Shown here: positions 50,922-59,849 of the stretch, in pieces
How positions within the stretch are numbered: position 1 is the first letter of the stretch
How the letters are laid out: each line of letters starts with the position of its first letter
NCBI GenBank assembly: GCA_022822305.1
Contig: JAJEBY010000013.1
Location: 62,001-126,000, forward strand
DNA from: Anaerolineae bacterium
GTDB lineage: Bacteria > Chloroflexota > Anaerolineae > Aggregatilineales > Phototrophicaceae
Reading direction: 5' to 3'
DNA length: 64,000 bases
Made by a program: the position numbers and the translations under genes
The notes under the pieces: model-generated
Seen by the model: the letters and a program-made list of their open reading frames with translations, nothing else
The model's database searches: none
What the model was told of the DNA's origin: nothing

Positions 50922-52151
50922 ATGCGGATTGACCACCTCTCGCTGACCAACTTTCGCAATTTCGCTCGGCTGGAATTGGCGCTGCCGACGGGTAAGCCGG
51001 TGCTGCTGCACGGCGCCAACGCCCAGGGCAAGACCAGCGCGCTGGAAGCGATATATTATCTGGCGACGTCGAACTCACCCTATACCACCAGCGATCGCCA
51101 GCTGATTCACTGGCGCACCGAAAGCGACCCCATTCCTTTCGCGCGCTTATCCGCGGAACTGTCCAATCGCGACAGTCAGTATCAGAAACTTGATATCACG
51201 CTCATGCTGGATATGAGCAGCGGCGCGCCCCGATTCAAGAAATCAGTCCAGCTCAACGGCGTCGACAAGCGCGTCACCGATATTGTCGGATTACTGAGTG
51301 TGGTGCTGTTCTTGCCGCAAGATTTGTCGCTGGTGGAAGGCTCGCCCTCCGACCGGCGCCGTTTCATGAATACCACCCTGACCCAGGTCGAGCGCGAATA
51401 CCTGCTGGCGCTCAACGAATACGAAAAACTGCTGCCGCAGCGCAACGCCCTGCTCAAGCGCATCGCCGATAAGCGCGCCGCTGCCGTGGAACTGGAATAC
51501 TGGGACGAGCAGCTGGCGGCGAGCGGCGCCATGATCATCGCCGGGCGTCAGCGATTCTTGCGCGAATTGGAAACCAAGGCGCGCGACATCCATCACGCCC
51601 TCACCGGCGGCGGAGAGAGCCTCAGCCTGAAATACTTGCCCAGCATCGCGCCCACAGCGGATGATGACAGCAAGCAGCAATCGTTTGACCTGCTCGGTCT
51701 CGATCTCGATCGGCAGCTTAGCCCGGCCCAGATCAAACCGCAATTCATCGAGCATCTGGCAGCGCGTCGGCGAGAAGCTATTCAGCGAGGCATGACGGTT
51801 TCCGGACCCCACCGCGACGAATTGCGCCTGATGATTAATGGTCGCGATTGCGGTCATTATGGCAGCCGCGGGCAAGCGCGCACGACGGTGATGGCGCTGC
51901 GCTTCGCCGAACTGGACTGGATGCGCGAGCAAATCGGCGAGCATCCGCTCTTCTTGCTGGACGAGGTAGTCGCAGAATTGGATAGTTCGCGGCGCGCCTT
52001 CCTGCTTGATCGCCTCGATGGAGAAGCCCAGACCTTGCTGACCACCGCCGAGCTCAATGTCTTTGAGCCGGCCTTCTTGCGCCGCGCGCATGTGCTGGAA
52101 GTGCGTGAAGGGCAAATCAACGCGCCCGCCACCTGCGAAAGCGATGCATGA
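50922..52151 (+). CDS. recF: DNA replication/repair protein RecF
   Basis: The product is 409 residues. 'MRIDHLSLTNFRNF' and 'LLHGANAQGKTSALEAIY' give the Walker A (31-39), 'VVLFLPQDLSLVEGSPSDRRRFMN' is a RecF signature, and 'GPHRDEL', 'SRGQARTTVMALRFAE' (ABC signature Q-loop region) and 'PLFLLDEVVAELD' complete the SMC-like ATPase. RecF loads RecA at gaps with RecO and RecR. No dnaA or dnaN lies beside it, so it is not in the usual dnaA-dnaN-recF cluster. It ends 3 nt past an ATG that overlaps the next gene. Confidence 0.94.
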   Translation: MRIDHLSLTNFRNFARLELALPTGKPVLLHGANAQGKTSALEAIYYLATSNSPYTTSDRQLIHWRTESDPIPFARLSAELSNRDSQYQKLDITLMLDMSSGAPRFKKSVQLNGVDKRVTDIVGLLSVVLFLPQDLSLVEGSPSDRRRFMNTTLTQVEREYLLALNEYEKLLPQRNALLKRIADKRAAAVELEYWDEQLAASGAMIIAGRQRFLRELETKARDIHHALTGGGESLSLKYLPSIAPTADDDSKQQSFDLLGLDLDRQLSPAQIKPQFIEHLAARRREAIQRGMTVSGPHRDELRLMINGRDCGHYGSRGQARTTVMALRFAELDWMREQIGEHPLFLLDEVVAELDSSRRAFLLDRLDGEAQTLLTTAELNVFEPAFLRRAHVLEVREGQINAPATCESDA

Positions 52152-52186
52152 CGCGGCGAAACCCCGACGATGAGAAAGGCGCAAAA

Positions 52187-52669
52187 ATGAAAACCCAATA
52201 CGATCTGCCTTCTGAAACGGAACTTGCTTTCACCCGCGCGTTTGGCGCGCCGCGCGATCGCCTCTGGACGATGTGGACGGAAGCGCAGCACCTGGTCAAT
52301 TGGTGGGGTCCGGAAGGCTGGACGCTGCCCGTATGCGAGCTTGATTTCCGCGTCGGCGGTCGCTGGTTCTATTGTATGCAGGGACCCGAGATGCGGTCTT
52401 GCGGCTTAGCGACTTATCACGACATCGACGCTCCCGCGCGCATCGTCTATACGGACGCCTTCGCCGATGACGATGGCAATGTGCTGGAAGACATGCCTCC
52501 CGGGCAAACGACCTTGATCTTTGGCGAGAGCGATGGCGTCACGACCGTGCGCGGCGTCACGCGCTATGACAGCCAGGAGCAGCGCGATGCCATTCTGGAG
52601 ATGGGCGTAAAGGAAGGCCTGGATCAAACGCTGAATCGCCTGGAAGCCTATTTGTCGAGCTTGGCATAG
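52187..52669 (+). CDS. SRPBCC (AHSA1-like) domain protein
   Basis: The product is 160 residues. The START-like cavity fold is marked by 'FTRAFGAPRDRLWTMWTEAQHLVNWWGPEGW', 'CELDFRVGGRWFYCM' and a C-terminal helix 'MGVKEGLDQTLNRLEAYL'. It probably binds a hydrophobic ligand; no partner is known. The ATG at 52187 has AGAAAGG 9 nt upstream; a longer start at 52148 would overlap recF by 4 nt and cannot be excluded. Confidence 0.87.
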   Translation: MKTQYDLPSETELAFTRAFGAPRDRLWTMWTEAQHLVNWWGPEGWTLPVCELDFRVGGRWFYCMQGPEMRSCGLATYHDIDAPARIVYTDAFADDDGNVLEDMPPGQTTLIFGESDGVTTVRGVTRYDSQEQRDAILEMGVKEGLDQTLNRLEAYLSSLA

Positions 52670-52857
52670 GCGCTTTCGCTAAGGGTCATCGGCAAGTTTC
52701 CTCAACCATCTGGACGTCAAGTACGGCCGTCGCCTCAATCGGACAATTGCCCCTTCCACGTCAGATTCCTCTCCCGCGCGCGAACAAATTGACGCCTGAG
52801 CGCAGAACACTTGTGCTAGTCTACGGTCAACGCAGATCATGGGAGAAAGGATTCGTC

Positions 52858-53364
52858 GTGGCATGGACAAGGCCCAAGACCTGGTCCAGCGAGCCGCTCA
52901 CCTCGCTTGACCTCAATACCTACGTGCGGGACAACCAGAATTACCTAAGAGACCGCCTGGACAACAGCGTCAGCCGGATCGTCAGCGCCGACAGCAACTT
53001 CTCGACCACGTCGACAGCATGGGTTGATGTCGACAGCGTGGCGCTTTCGCTCAACTTGACCACGCTGGGAGGCGCTGTGCTGCTTGGTTATGCCGGCAGC
53101 ATCTCAGTCGGCAGCAACCGTAGAAACTGCTTTCTCAATATTTCAGTCGATGGCGTCGATTACTTCGCCGATAATGGCGTGACCATTTATGGCAGCAGCG
53201 GAGAAGGCGCCTATCGTTCCAAGCCTCTTGGCTTCGTCATTTTGATCCCGGGGCTTAGCGCCGGCAGTCACAGCTTTGTCTTGCGCTGGAAATCGGAATC
53301 CGGCACCCAGGTCAGCATGGTGGCCACCACCTCGCATCCGCAATTCTGGGCAAAGGAAGCGTGA
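52858..53364 (+). CDS. Phage tail-type structural protein, domesticated or remnant
   Basis: The product is 168 residues. The opening 'AWTRPKTWSSEPLTSLDLNTYVRDNQNYLRDRL' is a recurring start of short tail or fibre-associated proteins in prophage-like clusters of related bacteria. The remainder is beta-rich with Ser/Thr and Gly (about 40-165), as in receptor-binding or adhesion modules. No catalytic motif. The GTG start has AGAAAGGA upstream. First gene of a compact four-gene group to 54241. Confidence 0.55.
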   Translation: MAWTRPKTWSSEPLTSLDLNTYVRDNQNYLRDRLDNSVSRIVSADSNFSTTSTAWVDVDSVALSLNLTTLGGAVLLGYAGSISVGSNRRNCFLNISVDGVDYFADNGVTIYGSSGEGAYRSKPLGFVILIPGLSAGSHSFVLRWKSESGTQVSMVATTSHPQFWAKEA

Positions 53365-53367
53365 GCG

Positions 53368-53820
53368 ATGGATGTCAGCAGAAATGTAGAAATGCCGGCT
53401 CTCTCGTTGGACGCGGTCGCTCGTGATGTCTTGGGCGAAGCGACCTGTGGCGTATCCGTGGGCGGAGGCAAATCGCGCATTCATTTGCTCGATGCCGGCG
53501 CGCTCAATCGACGGCGGGCGGAGGATATCTTGCGCAATTTCGGCGCCCTGCGGCTCAGCGCGAGCGCGACAAACCTTGACCAAGGCGCCGCCGATCCGGT
53601 CATCAAATGCCGGGACAGCGCCATCAGCGGCGACAGCGAATTGGGCTACCTGGTGACGCTTGATGGGGAAATCTACGCGACGGGCACAGACCGAGTGGCG
53701 GCGGGCGAAATCTCGCTGACTTTAAGCCGACCGCAGGCTGGGGATTTTGCCGTCTTCGTCTGGCGCAAACGCGGCGACTACGCCAGCGCGGTCATGAATA
53801 TCACGGTGAACGAGGTGTAA
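53368..53820 (+). CDS. Unrecognised protein in phage-like cluster
   Basis: The product is 150 residues. A mixed N-terminal part ('AGALNRRRAEDILRNFGALRLSAS') is followed by a beta-rich C-terminal part ('YLVTLDGEIYATGTDRVAAGEISLTLSRPQAGDFAVFVWRKRG'). No family is recognised. It starts 3 nt after the previous stop, and the next start follows its own stop by 2 nt. The C-terminal half could be a small tail-type Ig/beta domain. Confidence 0.55.
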   Translation: MDVSRNVEMPALSLDAVARDVLGEATCGVSVGGGKSRIHLLDAGALNRRRAEDILRNFGALRLSASATNLDQGAADPVIKCRDSAISGDSELGYLVTLDGEIYATGTDRVAAGEISLTLSRPQAGDFAVFVWRKRGDYASAVMNITVNEV

Positions 53821-53822
53821 GT

Positions 53823-54014
53823 ATGGCGAAGATAGAAGCCAATGCCGAAGGCAAAATCCAGCTGGCGCGCAAGCGCCTGAAACAGAATGTCAAGAAGCTG
53901 AAGAACGCCGACAGTCTCACTGCTGCCCAGCGCGAGGCGCTGCAGAATAGCGCCTTGATCGATCTTCATCTCATCGAATTGTGGCGGCTCGACCGCGCTA
54001 GTGAAGTGGAGTAG
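53823..54014 (+). CDS. Short helical protein in phage-like cluster
   Basis: The product is 63 residues: strongly basic and helical ('KIQLARKRLKQNVKKLKNADSLTAAQREALQNSALIDLHLIELWRL'), with Leu/Ile heptad spacing that suggests a coiled coil. Function unknown. It begins 2 nt after the preceding stop and 5 nt before the following GTG. Confidence 0.5.
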   Translation: MAKIEANAEGKIQLARKRLKQNVKKLKNADSLTAAQREALQNSALIDLHLIELWRLDRASEVE

Positions 54015-54019
54015 AACCC

Positions 54020-54241
54020 GTGAATTATGAACAGATTCTCCAACTCTTGATTCTGGCGGCGGTAGTGCTGATTTACTGGTGGTCCTACCGCAGCTTCCCG
54101 CCCCAGCAGACCGCCGAGCTGCTGCAGCGGCTCAGCGAAACCAGCCGGCGCACCGAGACTCGCATCGACGATTTGCTGGTGGAGGTGGCGCGCCTGCTCA
54201 ATGAAATGCGCCCGATTGAACCGGAGCGGAGCGACGACTAG
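54020..54241 (+). CDS. Small single-span membrane protein, holin- or spanin-like size
   Basis: The product is 73 residues. One membrane span (about 5-22, 'ILQLLILAAVVLIYWW') is followed by a charged helical tail ('ELLQRLSETSRRTETRIDDLLVEVARLLNE'). The size and layout match small phage lysis or membrane-tethering proteins, but no family is certain. A GTG start with GGAG upstream. It is the last gene before a perfect terminator hairpin. Confidence 0.5.
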   Translation: MNYEQILQLLILAAVVLIYWWSYRSFPPQQTAELLQRLSETSRRTETRIDDLLVEVARLLNEMRPIEPERSDD

Positions 54242-54257
54242 GCCCCGCTATCGATCA

Positions 54258-54289
54258 GGATCCCTCCGTCGCAGGTGAGGGAGGGATCC
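54258..54289. terminator. Bidirectional-type hairpin between convergent genes
   Basis: Perfect 10-bp arms GGATCCCTCC (54258-54267) and GGAGGGATCC (54280-54289) with a 12-base loop, lying between the phage-like cluster and the converging zinc-ribbon gene. There is no long T-run on either side. The position supports a shared terminator. Confidence 0.6.
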
Positions 54290-54301
54290 ACAGTCATTGT
54301 C

Positions 54302-54610
54302 TCAGTCTTCCTCCGGGGCATAGGGGTCGCGACCCAGATTGGTATCTTTGCGGATGCTCTGCTTCCAGGGCTTTTTCGCTTCTCCGCTATACCCCAACTC
54401 ACGCAGTCGCTCGATTTCCAGTCGCTCTAATTCGGCCGCCACGCGCGAGAAATCGCCCCGGGGAATACGCAGGTCTTGCCCTTTCTCGTCGCGATACACA
54501 TATCCGACGCCCGCGCACCAATCGCAGTCCTCGCTCGCGCCGCTGAAGTCATCGTCGACCCAGCCGTAGCCGTCACAGGAAACGCAGCGGACAATCGTCT
54601 TGGGCTTCAT
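54302..54610 (-). CDS. DnaJ-type zinc-ribbon protein
   Basis: The product is 102 residues. Two CxxCxGxG motifs lie near the start: CVSCDGYG and CDWCAGVG, spaced as in the DnaJ/Hsp40 zinc domain that binds one Zn2+. The rest is a charged helical tail ('VAAELERLEIERLRELGY'). Role unknown; it may bind a client protein. The ATG at 54610 is preferred with AAAGG upstream; a longer frame to 54772 would run into the oppositely transcribed glycosyltransferase gene. Confidence 0.75.
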   Translation of the reverse strand: MKPKTIVRCVSCDGYGWVDDDFSGASEDCDWCAGVGYVYRDEKGQDLRIPRGDFSRVAAELERLEIERLRELGYSGEAKKPWKQSIRKDTNLGRDPYAPEED

Positions 54611-54675
54611 AGATGGTATGCCTTTACATGGCCACTCGCTATGGACATGGCCAAAATTCAGCCGGCGGTATTCAA

Positions 54676-54684
54676 TGTTATAAT
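54676..54684 (+). promoter_or_regulatory. Extended -10 promoter of the membrane glycosyltransferase, nearly leaderless
   Basis: TGTTATAAT (54676-54684), a TG-extended box with a perfect -10, places the start near 54691, only 5 nt before the ATG at 54696. Confidence 0.6.
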
Positions 54685-54695
54685 ACTCGCTTGAT

Positions 54696-56693
54696 ATGAA
54701 TGCCTCCAACCCCGGCTCACGTTCGCCCGCCTTCGCACTGCTGCTGCCAGCGCTGACGATTGTCTTTCTCATCGCCGTGCAAGCCTGGCATTTCCATGAT
54801 CGCGCTTATCGACAGGACGAAGCCTGGGTGGTGCATTATGGGCTGCTGAACATTGAACGGGTCGGCATCGTTCAGCATGCGCTGCAGATCTTCCGGCAAC
54901 TGGCGCCGGAGAACGTCCTGCAAGATGTGTGGGTGCATCTCTTCGGGCATACCGAACGCATCGTGCGCTTTTTTTCCACGCTGATCACGGCTATCACGCT
55001 CGCGCTGTTTTACCGCTTGGCGGCCGATCTCTTTGACCGGCGCGCCGCCTGGCTGGCGCTGGCGCTGCTGGGCAGCTACAGCGTCTTCGTCTTTTACACG
55101 CACGAAGCGCGTCCCTACGCGGCCCTGGCGCTGGGCGCGGTCGGTTTTCAGTGGGTGCTGCTGCGCTTCATCAAGCGACCGGATCGCGCGCGCGGCGCGA
55201 TGGCGCTGCTCTTTGGAGTCGTCCCGTTCTATCTGCATCCGTTCATCCTCTATGTCTTCATCGCGCAATTGATCTGCATCCTGGTCTTTGTCCGCTGGGA
55301 TCGCGACTTGTATCGGCGCGGGATCGCCCTCTTCGTGATTCTGGCGCTCTTGATTGGAGTGCGCGCTTGGGTCAATTTTGAGAATCGAGATGGCGTCATC
55401 ACCTATAGCATCGAGTCGTCCTGGCGAGGCGTCGAGGAGCTTTACGATCATTTTCGGGCCAATCCAGAGATCTTGGGACTGTTCTTCTTCTTCGGCGGTG
55501 TAGCAGCGCTATTGAGCAAGCTGGCGAATCAATTCCGAGGCAGGAGCGCTGCGGACGCGCGGTCGTCGCTGGATCGACGGATGCGCTTTGTCGATGGCTG
55601 GCGCGAAGGCTGGCTTGTTTTGTCGCTGGTCGTCATGGTCGGTCTGGCGCTTTGGGTCAACGCGTCGGCGCCCAGTTTGACCCCGCGCAATCTGCTGATC
55701 GCCGCGCCCACGCTGGCGCTGATCGCCGTGGTCGCGTTGCGGGCAATGCCGCTGCAAGCGCAAGCGCTGGCGCTGCTGTTTTTCTGTCTGCCATTCGTGA
55801 CCCAGTTCCGCTCTCACAATGGCAACGCCGGTTATTGGGAGCTCGCGGCAAGCATTGACGAAAACTATCAGCCCGATCGCGATCGTCTGGTGGTGGTGGC
55901 GGCGCAAGCCTGGGAATGGATCGCCATCAATTACTTCCTGCAGGAACGTACCGATATCGGCATTGTCGCAGACGATATTTTCATCGTGAGCTGGGAGCCT
56001 CAAGACAAAGACAGTTTCGGGCCTGCCGCTATCGACGAGGGACGTTACGCGCACGGGTTCGCCGATGACGACTGGGGGCGGCTTAGCGACTTTCTGGGCG
56101 AACGCGAGCGGCTTTGGGTGATAACGGGCAATCCCTATATTGGCGGACAGAACATGCTTGATGCGATCGACGGCGCCTACACGCTATATCAGACCGTCGA
56201 CTTCCCCGGCGAGACCTACTATCGCGCTCTCGAGGTACGCCAGTATCGCCGTCATCCAGGATCGACGGATCCACTCTGGCGCTTCGGCGATGACATCAAC
56301 TTGCTGAGCTGGCGATTGAACGGAGCGCATCAGGCGCAGCCCTGTCAGACGATATCGGTGGATACCTGGTGGTCAACCGATAGCGATCTGGAGCGGCTCT
56401 ACAGCTCAACTCTGGTCTTGGCCGATGCTGAGGGGCAGGGCGTCGTCAATGCTGATAACGTGCCGGGCGGCATCTACCTGACCTCGATTTGGCAGCCGGG
56501 TCGTCCCTATTTTGACACGCGCCAGTTGACCATTCCCTGTGATTTAGCGGAAGGAGCGTATGCGCTGCTGCTCGGCATGTACGCGCTTGAGGCGGACGGC
56601 GCGCCGGTATCCAATCTCCCGGTTTATACATCCTTCGGCGAACCGACGGGTCGCGATTACGAATACTTGACTACGCTCATCGTCGAGGGCTAA
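54696..56693 (+). CDS. Polytopic glycosyltransferase (GT39/ArnT-like)
   Basis: The product is 665 residues. About ten membrane spans occupy residues 10-360. Just after the first lies the conserved acidic first loop 'HDRAYRQDEAWVVHYGLL', which in ArnT/PMT-type enzymes contains the catalytic Asp-Glu. A soluble C-terminal domain (about 375-665) follows. It likely transfers a sugar from a lipid-linked donor on the outer face of the membrane. The gene converges on the MATE gene and overlaps it by 4 nt. The surface-protein stalk encoded nearby is Thr-rich and could be a substrate (inference). Confidence 0.78.
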   Translation: MNASNPGSRSPAFALLLPALTIVFLIAVQAWHFHDRAYRQDEAWVVHYGLLNIERVGIVQHALQIFRQLAPENVLQDVWVHLFGHTERIVRFFSTLITAITLALFYRLAADLFDRRAAWLALALLGSYSVFVFYTHEARPYAALALGAVGFQWVLLRFIKRPDRARGAMALLFGVVPFYLHPFILYVFIAQLICILVFVRWDRDLYRRGIALFVILALLIGVRAWVNFENRDGVITYSIESSWRGVEELYDHFRANPEILGLFFFFGGVAALLSKLANQFRGRSAADARSSLDRRMRFVDGWREGWLVLSLVVMVGLALWVNASAPSLTPRNLLIAAPTLALIAVVALRAMPLQAQALALLFFCLPFVTQFRSHNGNAGYWELAASIDENYQPDRDRLVVVAAQAWEWIAINYFLQERTDIGIVADDIFIVSWEPQDKDSFGPAAIDEGRYAHGFADDDWGRLSDFLGERERLWVITGNPYIGGQNMLDAIDGAYTLYQTVDFPGETYYRALEVRQYRRHPGSTDPLWRFGDDINLLSWRLNGAHQAQPCQTISVDTWWSTDSDLERLYSSTLVLADAEGQGVVNADNVPGGIYLTSIWQPGRPYFDTRQLTIPCDLAEGAYALLLGMYALEADGAPVSNLPVYTSFGEPTGRDYEYLTTLIVEG

Positions 56694-58033
56694 GCCGGCT
56701 TGGGCATCAGTCGATGCACGGCGTACCAGGCCAACAATCCGGTACCGATGGTGATGCACATGATCGTCCACCAGATGCTCTGCAAGTCGCTGCCCAGCAG
56801 CTCAATTAGCAGGTATAGCGCGATCGCCGGCAGGATGATCATGCGCATCATGCTGATCGCCATTGGCAGCAGCGGGCGTTTGATGCCGCGCAGCGCGGCG
56901 AATCCGACGAAACCCAGCGGCTTCGCCCATAACGACAGCGCGCCGATGCGAATGTAAACCACGCCGATGGCGATGATCGCGGGGTCGTCGGTGAAGATGC
57001 CCAGCAGCTCGTGAGCGAAGATAAAGACGATGACGCAGCCGGCCACCATCAGCATCAATCCATAGCGGACGGAAGTGTTGAAGGCTTGCCACATGCGGTC
57101 GAAGCGGCGCGCGCCGTTATTCTGCGCCACCAACACCAGCGTCGCCACATCCAGCCCGACCAGCGGGATCCAGATCAAGCCGTCGAGGCGGCTGGCGATG
57201 CCGAAGGCCGCAACCGCATCCGTGCCGAAGCGGCTGATGAAATAGGTGACGACGAATGTGCCGACGGAAACCGTGCTCAAATCGAGCGCCGGCGGCAATC
57301 CCTGGCGGACGATCTGCAGCGCGCGCTGCAGGTTAGGCAGCAGCATGCGCGGCTTGAATTCCCGAAAGACATCCGAGCGCCAAGCCGTCCAGCCCAGGTA
57401 TGCCGCGCCAAGGCCTTGAATCAAAGCCGTGGCCACGCCCACCCCGGCGATGCCCATTGCCGGCAGCCCCAAGCCGCCATAGATGAACCAGGGATCGAGC
57501 GCGAGATTGAGCAGGAAGCCGAGAATCAGGAAATTGCGAAAAGGGCGTGTCTCGCCCTGGGCCGAAAGCGAGGCGTGGAACATGAATACCAGATTGAAAC
57601 ATACCGTGCCCTGGAAGATCGGGGTGATGTAACTCATGTTGTAGCGCAGGCTCTCGCCGACCGCGCCCAGAATGCCGAACAAGCTTGGAGACGCCGCGAT
57701 GCCGGCGGTCGCTGTGACGAAGCTGAGCACGACGGTCAGTGTCAAGCCTTGCGCGCTGATCCGCGCCGCTTCTTCGCGGTCTCCCGCGCCCAAAGCGTTG
57801 CCAATCAGGGCCGAGGCGCCCGTGCCCAATCCGCTCGCCAGACCGATGATGATGAAATAGATGGGGAATGACAACGCCAACGCGGCCAGGGCTTCTGTGG
57901 ACAGCGAACCGGCATAGAAGGTGTCGACCACTTGAAACAGGTTGTTGAAGAGCACGCCGATGCAGACAGGAATGCCGATCTTTCGAATCAGCTTTGGGAT
58001 GCTTTCGCTGGTGAGCGGATTGGCGCTTGTCAC
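56690..58033 (-). CDS. MATE-family efflux transporter
   Basis: The product is 447 residues with twelve spans in two similar halves. 'IGIPVCIGVLFNNLFQVVDTFYAGSLSTEALAALALSFPIYF' at residues 19-60 and 'GTGASALIGNALGAGDREEAAR' are MATE hallmarks, repeated as 'LVLVAQNNGARRFDRMWQAF' in the second half. It exports cationic compounds by Na+ or H+ antiport. It starts with GTG in a GTGA overlap with the upstream GT4 gene. Confidence 0.93.
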   Translation of the reverse strand: MTSANPLTSESIPKLIRKIGIPVCIGVLFNNLFQVVDTFYAGSLSTEALAALALSFPIYFIIIGLASGLGTGASALIGNALGAGDREEAARISAQGLTLTVVLSFVTATAGIAASPSLFGILGAVGESLRYNMSYITPIFQGTVCFNLVFMFHASLSAQGETRPFRNFLILGFLLNLALDPWFIYGGLGLPAMGIAGVGVATALIQGLGAAYLGWTAWRSDVFREFKPRMLLPNLQRALQIVRQGLPPALDLSTVSVGTFVVTYFISRFGTDAVAAFGIASRLDGLIWIPLVGLDVATLVLVAQNNGARRFDRMWQAFNTSVRYGLMLMVAGCVIVFIFAHELLGIFTDDPAIIAIGVVYIRIGALSLWAKPLGFVGFAALRGIKRPLLPMAISMMRMIILPAIALYLLIELLGSDLQSIWWTIMCITIGTGLLAWYAVHRLMPKPA

Positions 58034-59226
58034 GTTGAAGCTCGCAGCGAGTTGACTTGTTCAGTCACCAATTCGAAGAGCTGTCGATAGCCCTCGAGAT
58101 ATGTCTCGGGAGAGAAGTATTCCAGCGCGAATTCGCGCGCATTTGCCCCCATCGTCGTGACATCCGTAGCGAAAATCCGGCGCAGCGCCGTGGTCAGCGC
58201 CCCGACATCGCCCGCCGCAACCAGGTAGCCGGTTTCGCAATCGGATACCAGGTCGGGGATGCCGCCGACTCGACTGCCGATCACCGGTGTGCCCAGCAGC
58301 ATCGCCTCCACCACCACGCGTCCCAGGCCTTCGGACAGCGATGGCAGCGCCATGACCCGCGCCCGTCCGAAGTATTCCGCCAATTGCGCTTGCGAGACAC
58401 CGCCAACAAAATGCACGCGTTCCGTAATGTTTAGCTCGCGCGCCCGCGCTTGCAGAGACGCGGCGTATTGCGCATTTTCCGGATGGCCGACCAAGTGCAG
58501 CTGCGCGCTCGGATGATCGAGGGCGGCGAAGGCATCGAGCAGCAGATGGACGCCCTTGCGCGGGATCAAGACGCCGGCGTAGACGATATCCGTCGCCTCG
58601 TTCACCGGCAGCTGTCGCTCCGCCTCCCGAAAGATTTCGGTATCGCTGAAGGTCATGAAACGCACTTGCGGCAGCCTCGGGGCATAGTGGCGCGCGCGTT
58701 CGCTGGTGGAGCTAGAGATTACCCGCAGCGCGTCGCCCCGATGGAAGGCGTAACGCGCGGCGCCCAGCATCAGCCACCGATAGGCGCCTTGCAACGGAAT
58801 CGAGCGCTGCAAAAACAGATCTTCTTCGAAATTGTTGTGATTCTCGATGATCAGCCGCGGACGCTTGCCGAACCAGCGGACCACCCCCTTGACCCAGGCA
58901 GCGATCGCGCCCTCGAATGGACTCTGCGCCACCAGGATACGCGCATCGTGGCGCCATACGAGATAAAGCAGCAGCGGCGCGGCCAACGCGAAAAAGGTCA
59001 AATAGCGCAAAAGGGATGCCGGGGGCTGTGGGATGAGATGGAAACGCGCGCGCTGCTCAAAGCGCAGCGGACGGAGCGCACTCGAGAATCCGATGACATG
59101 AACGGCGTAATCCTGCAGGTGCGAAATCAATTCCCACTTGCGGGCGTCGGTCGCGTTCAATGGCTTGCTATAGCGCGCGCTGCTGATCCAGCAGACCGTT
59201 ATCCGACGCCGCCCATCCTGCCCCAC
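58030..59226 (-). CDS. Glycosyltransferase family 4 protein
   Basis: The product is 398 residues with a GT-B fold. The C-terminal Rossmann half has 'DIVYAGVLIPRKGVHLLLDAF' and the retaining-enzyme motif 'VMALPSLSEGLGRVVVEAMLLGTPVIGSRVGGIPDLV' (E-x7-E). It uses a nucleotide sugar in the cytoplasm, probably for a surface glycan or lipid; donor unknown. A GTG start is used; the reading frame shares 4 nt with the MATE gene downstream. Confidence 0.92.
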   Translation of the reverse strand: MGQDGRRRITVCWISSARYSKPLNATDARKWELISHLQDYAVHVIGFSSALRPLRFEQRARFHLIPQPPASLLRYLTFFALAAPLLLYLVWRHDARILVAQSPFEGAIAAWVKGVVRWFGKRPRLIIENHNNFEEDLFLQRSIPLQGAYRWLMLGAARYAFHRGDALRVISSSTSERARHYAPRLPQVRFMTFSDTEIFREAERQLPVNEATDIVYAGVLIPRKGVHLLLDAFAALDHPSAQLHLVGHPENAQYAASLQARARELNITERVHFVGGVSQAQLAEYFGRARVMALPSLSEGLGRVVVEAMLLGTPVIGSRVGGIPDLVSDCETGYLVAAGDVGALTTALRRIFATDVTTMGANAREFALEYFSPETYLEGYRQLFELVTEQVNSLRAST

Positions 59227-59348
59227 GCAATCCGCCCCGTATCGTCATCAATTGTCCGCCAAGACTATACCAGCAATCGACGTCATTGGCAGAGGGACGG
59301 TCGACCGCCTAGGGCTGTTGTGATGAAAGCGCGACCCGCTCCGGCCGC

Positions 59349-59765
59349 TCATTTGGATTTTTGTGAATCGCGGTAGATGACGACCTGACTGTCATTTTCG
59401 CCGTCTTTGTCGTCCAGCCGCAGCGCGGCTTCCAGGGCCATCGAGACAATGGCCATGACCACGCCGCCCCAAATCGCCGACGACATGCCACCCTCAATCA
59501 TCAGCGCATCGCCGGCCAGCGCATCGGTGATCATCAGCATCACGCCGTTGATGACCAGAATGAACAATCCCAGCGACAGGATGACCATCGGGCAGGTCAA
59601 TAGCAGCAGAATCGGCTTCAGCATTGAATTGACCAGGCCGAAAATCAATCCCAGGATCAGCAGCGTGACGATATCATTGTTGGCGACCTGGATGCCTGGG
59701 ATTAGCAGCGCTGTCACCGCGATGGCCACGGCGTTGATCAGTACTCGAATAGCAAAATCTCTCAT
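59349..59765 (-). CDS. Phage-holin-4-type (YvlD-like) membrane protein
   Basis: The product is 138 residues with four hydrophobic spans: 'VLINAVAIAVTALLIPGIQV', 'LLILGLIFGLVNSMLKPILLLL', 'ILSLGLFILVINGVMLMI' and 'SAIWGGVVMAIVSMALEAAL'. The 'NSMLKPIL' motif is diagnostic of the family, which is chromosomal in many bacteria despite its name. Function unknown. A charged Asp/Lys tail follows. Confidence 0.88.
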   Translation of the reverse strand: MRDFAIRVLINAVAIAVTALLIPGIQVANNDIVTLLILGLIFGLVNSMLKPILLLLTCPMVILSLGLFILVINGVMLMITDALAGDALMIEGGMSSAIWGGVVMAIVSMALEAALRLDDKDGENDSQVVIYRDSQKSK

Positions 59766-59849
59766 GGTCGCGCTCCTGAAACCGGGCCGGGCATCACCCC
59801 TTGCTGTGCTCTACGCCTCATACGCGCATTTACCGATGAAGGTTGCTGG

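Noticed and set aside
53368-54014. Toxin-antitoxin pair
   Set aside because: Sizes fit but no toxin fold or antitoxin DNA-binding motif is visible; the layout fits a phage-like structural cluster better.
59349-59765. Phage lysis gene (holin)
   Set aside because: The family is chromosomal in many bacteria and no phage gene is adjacent.
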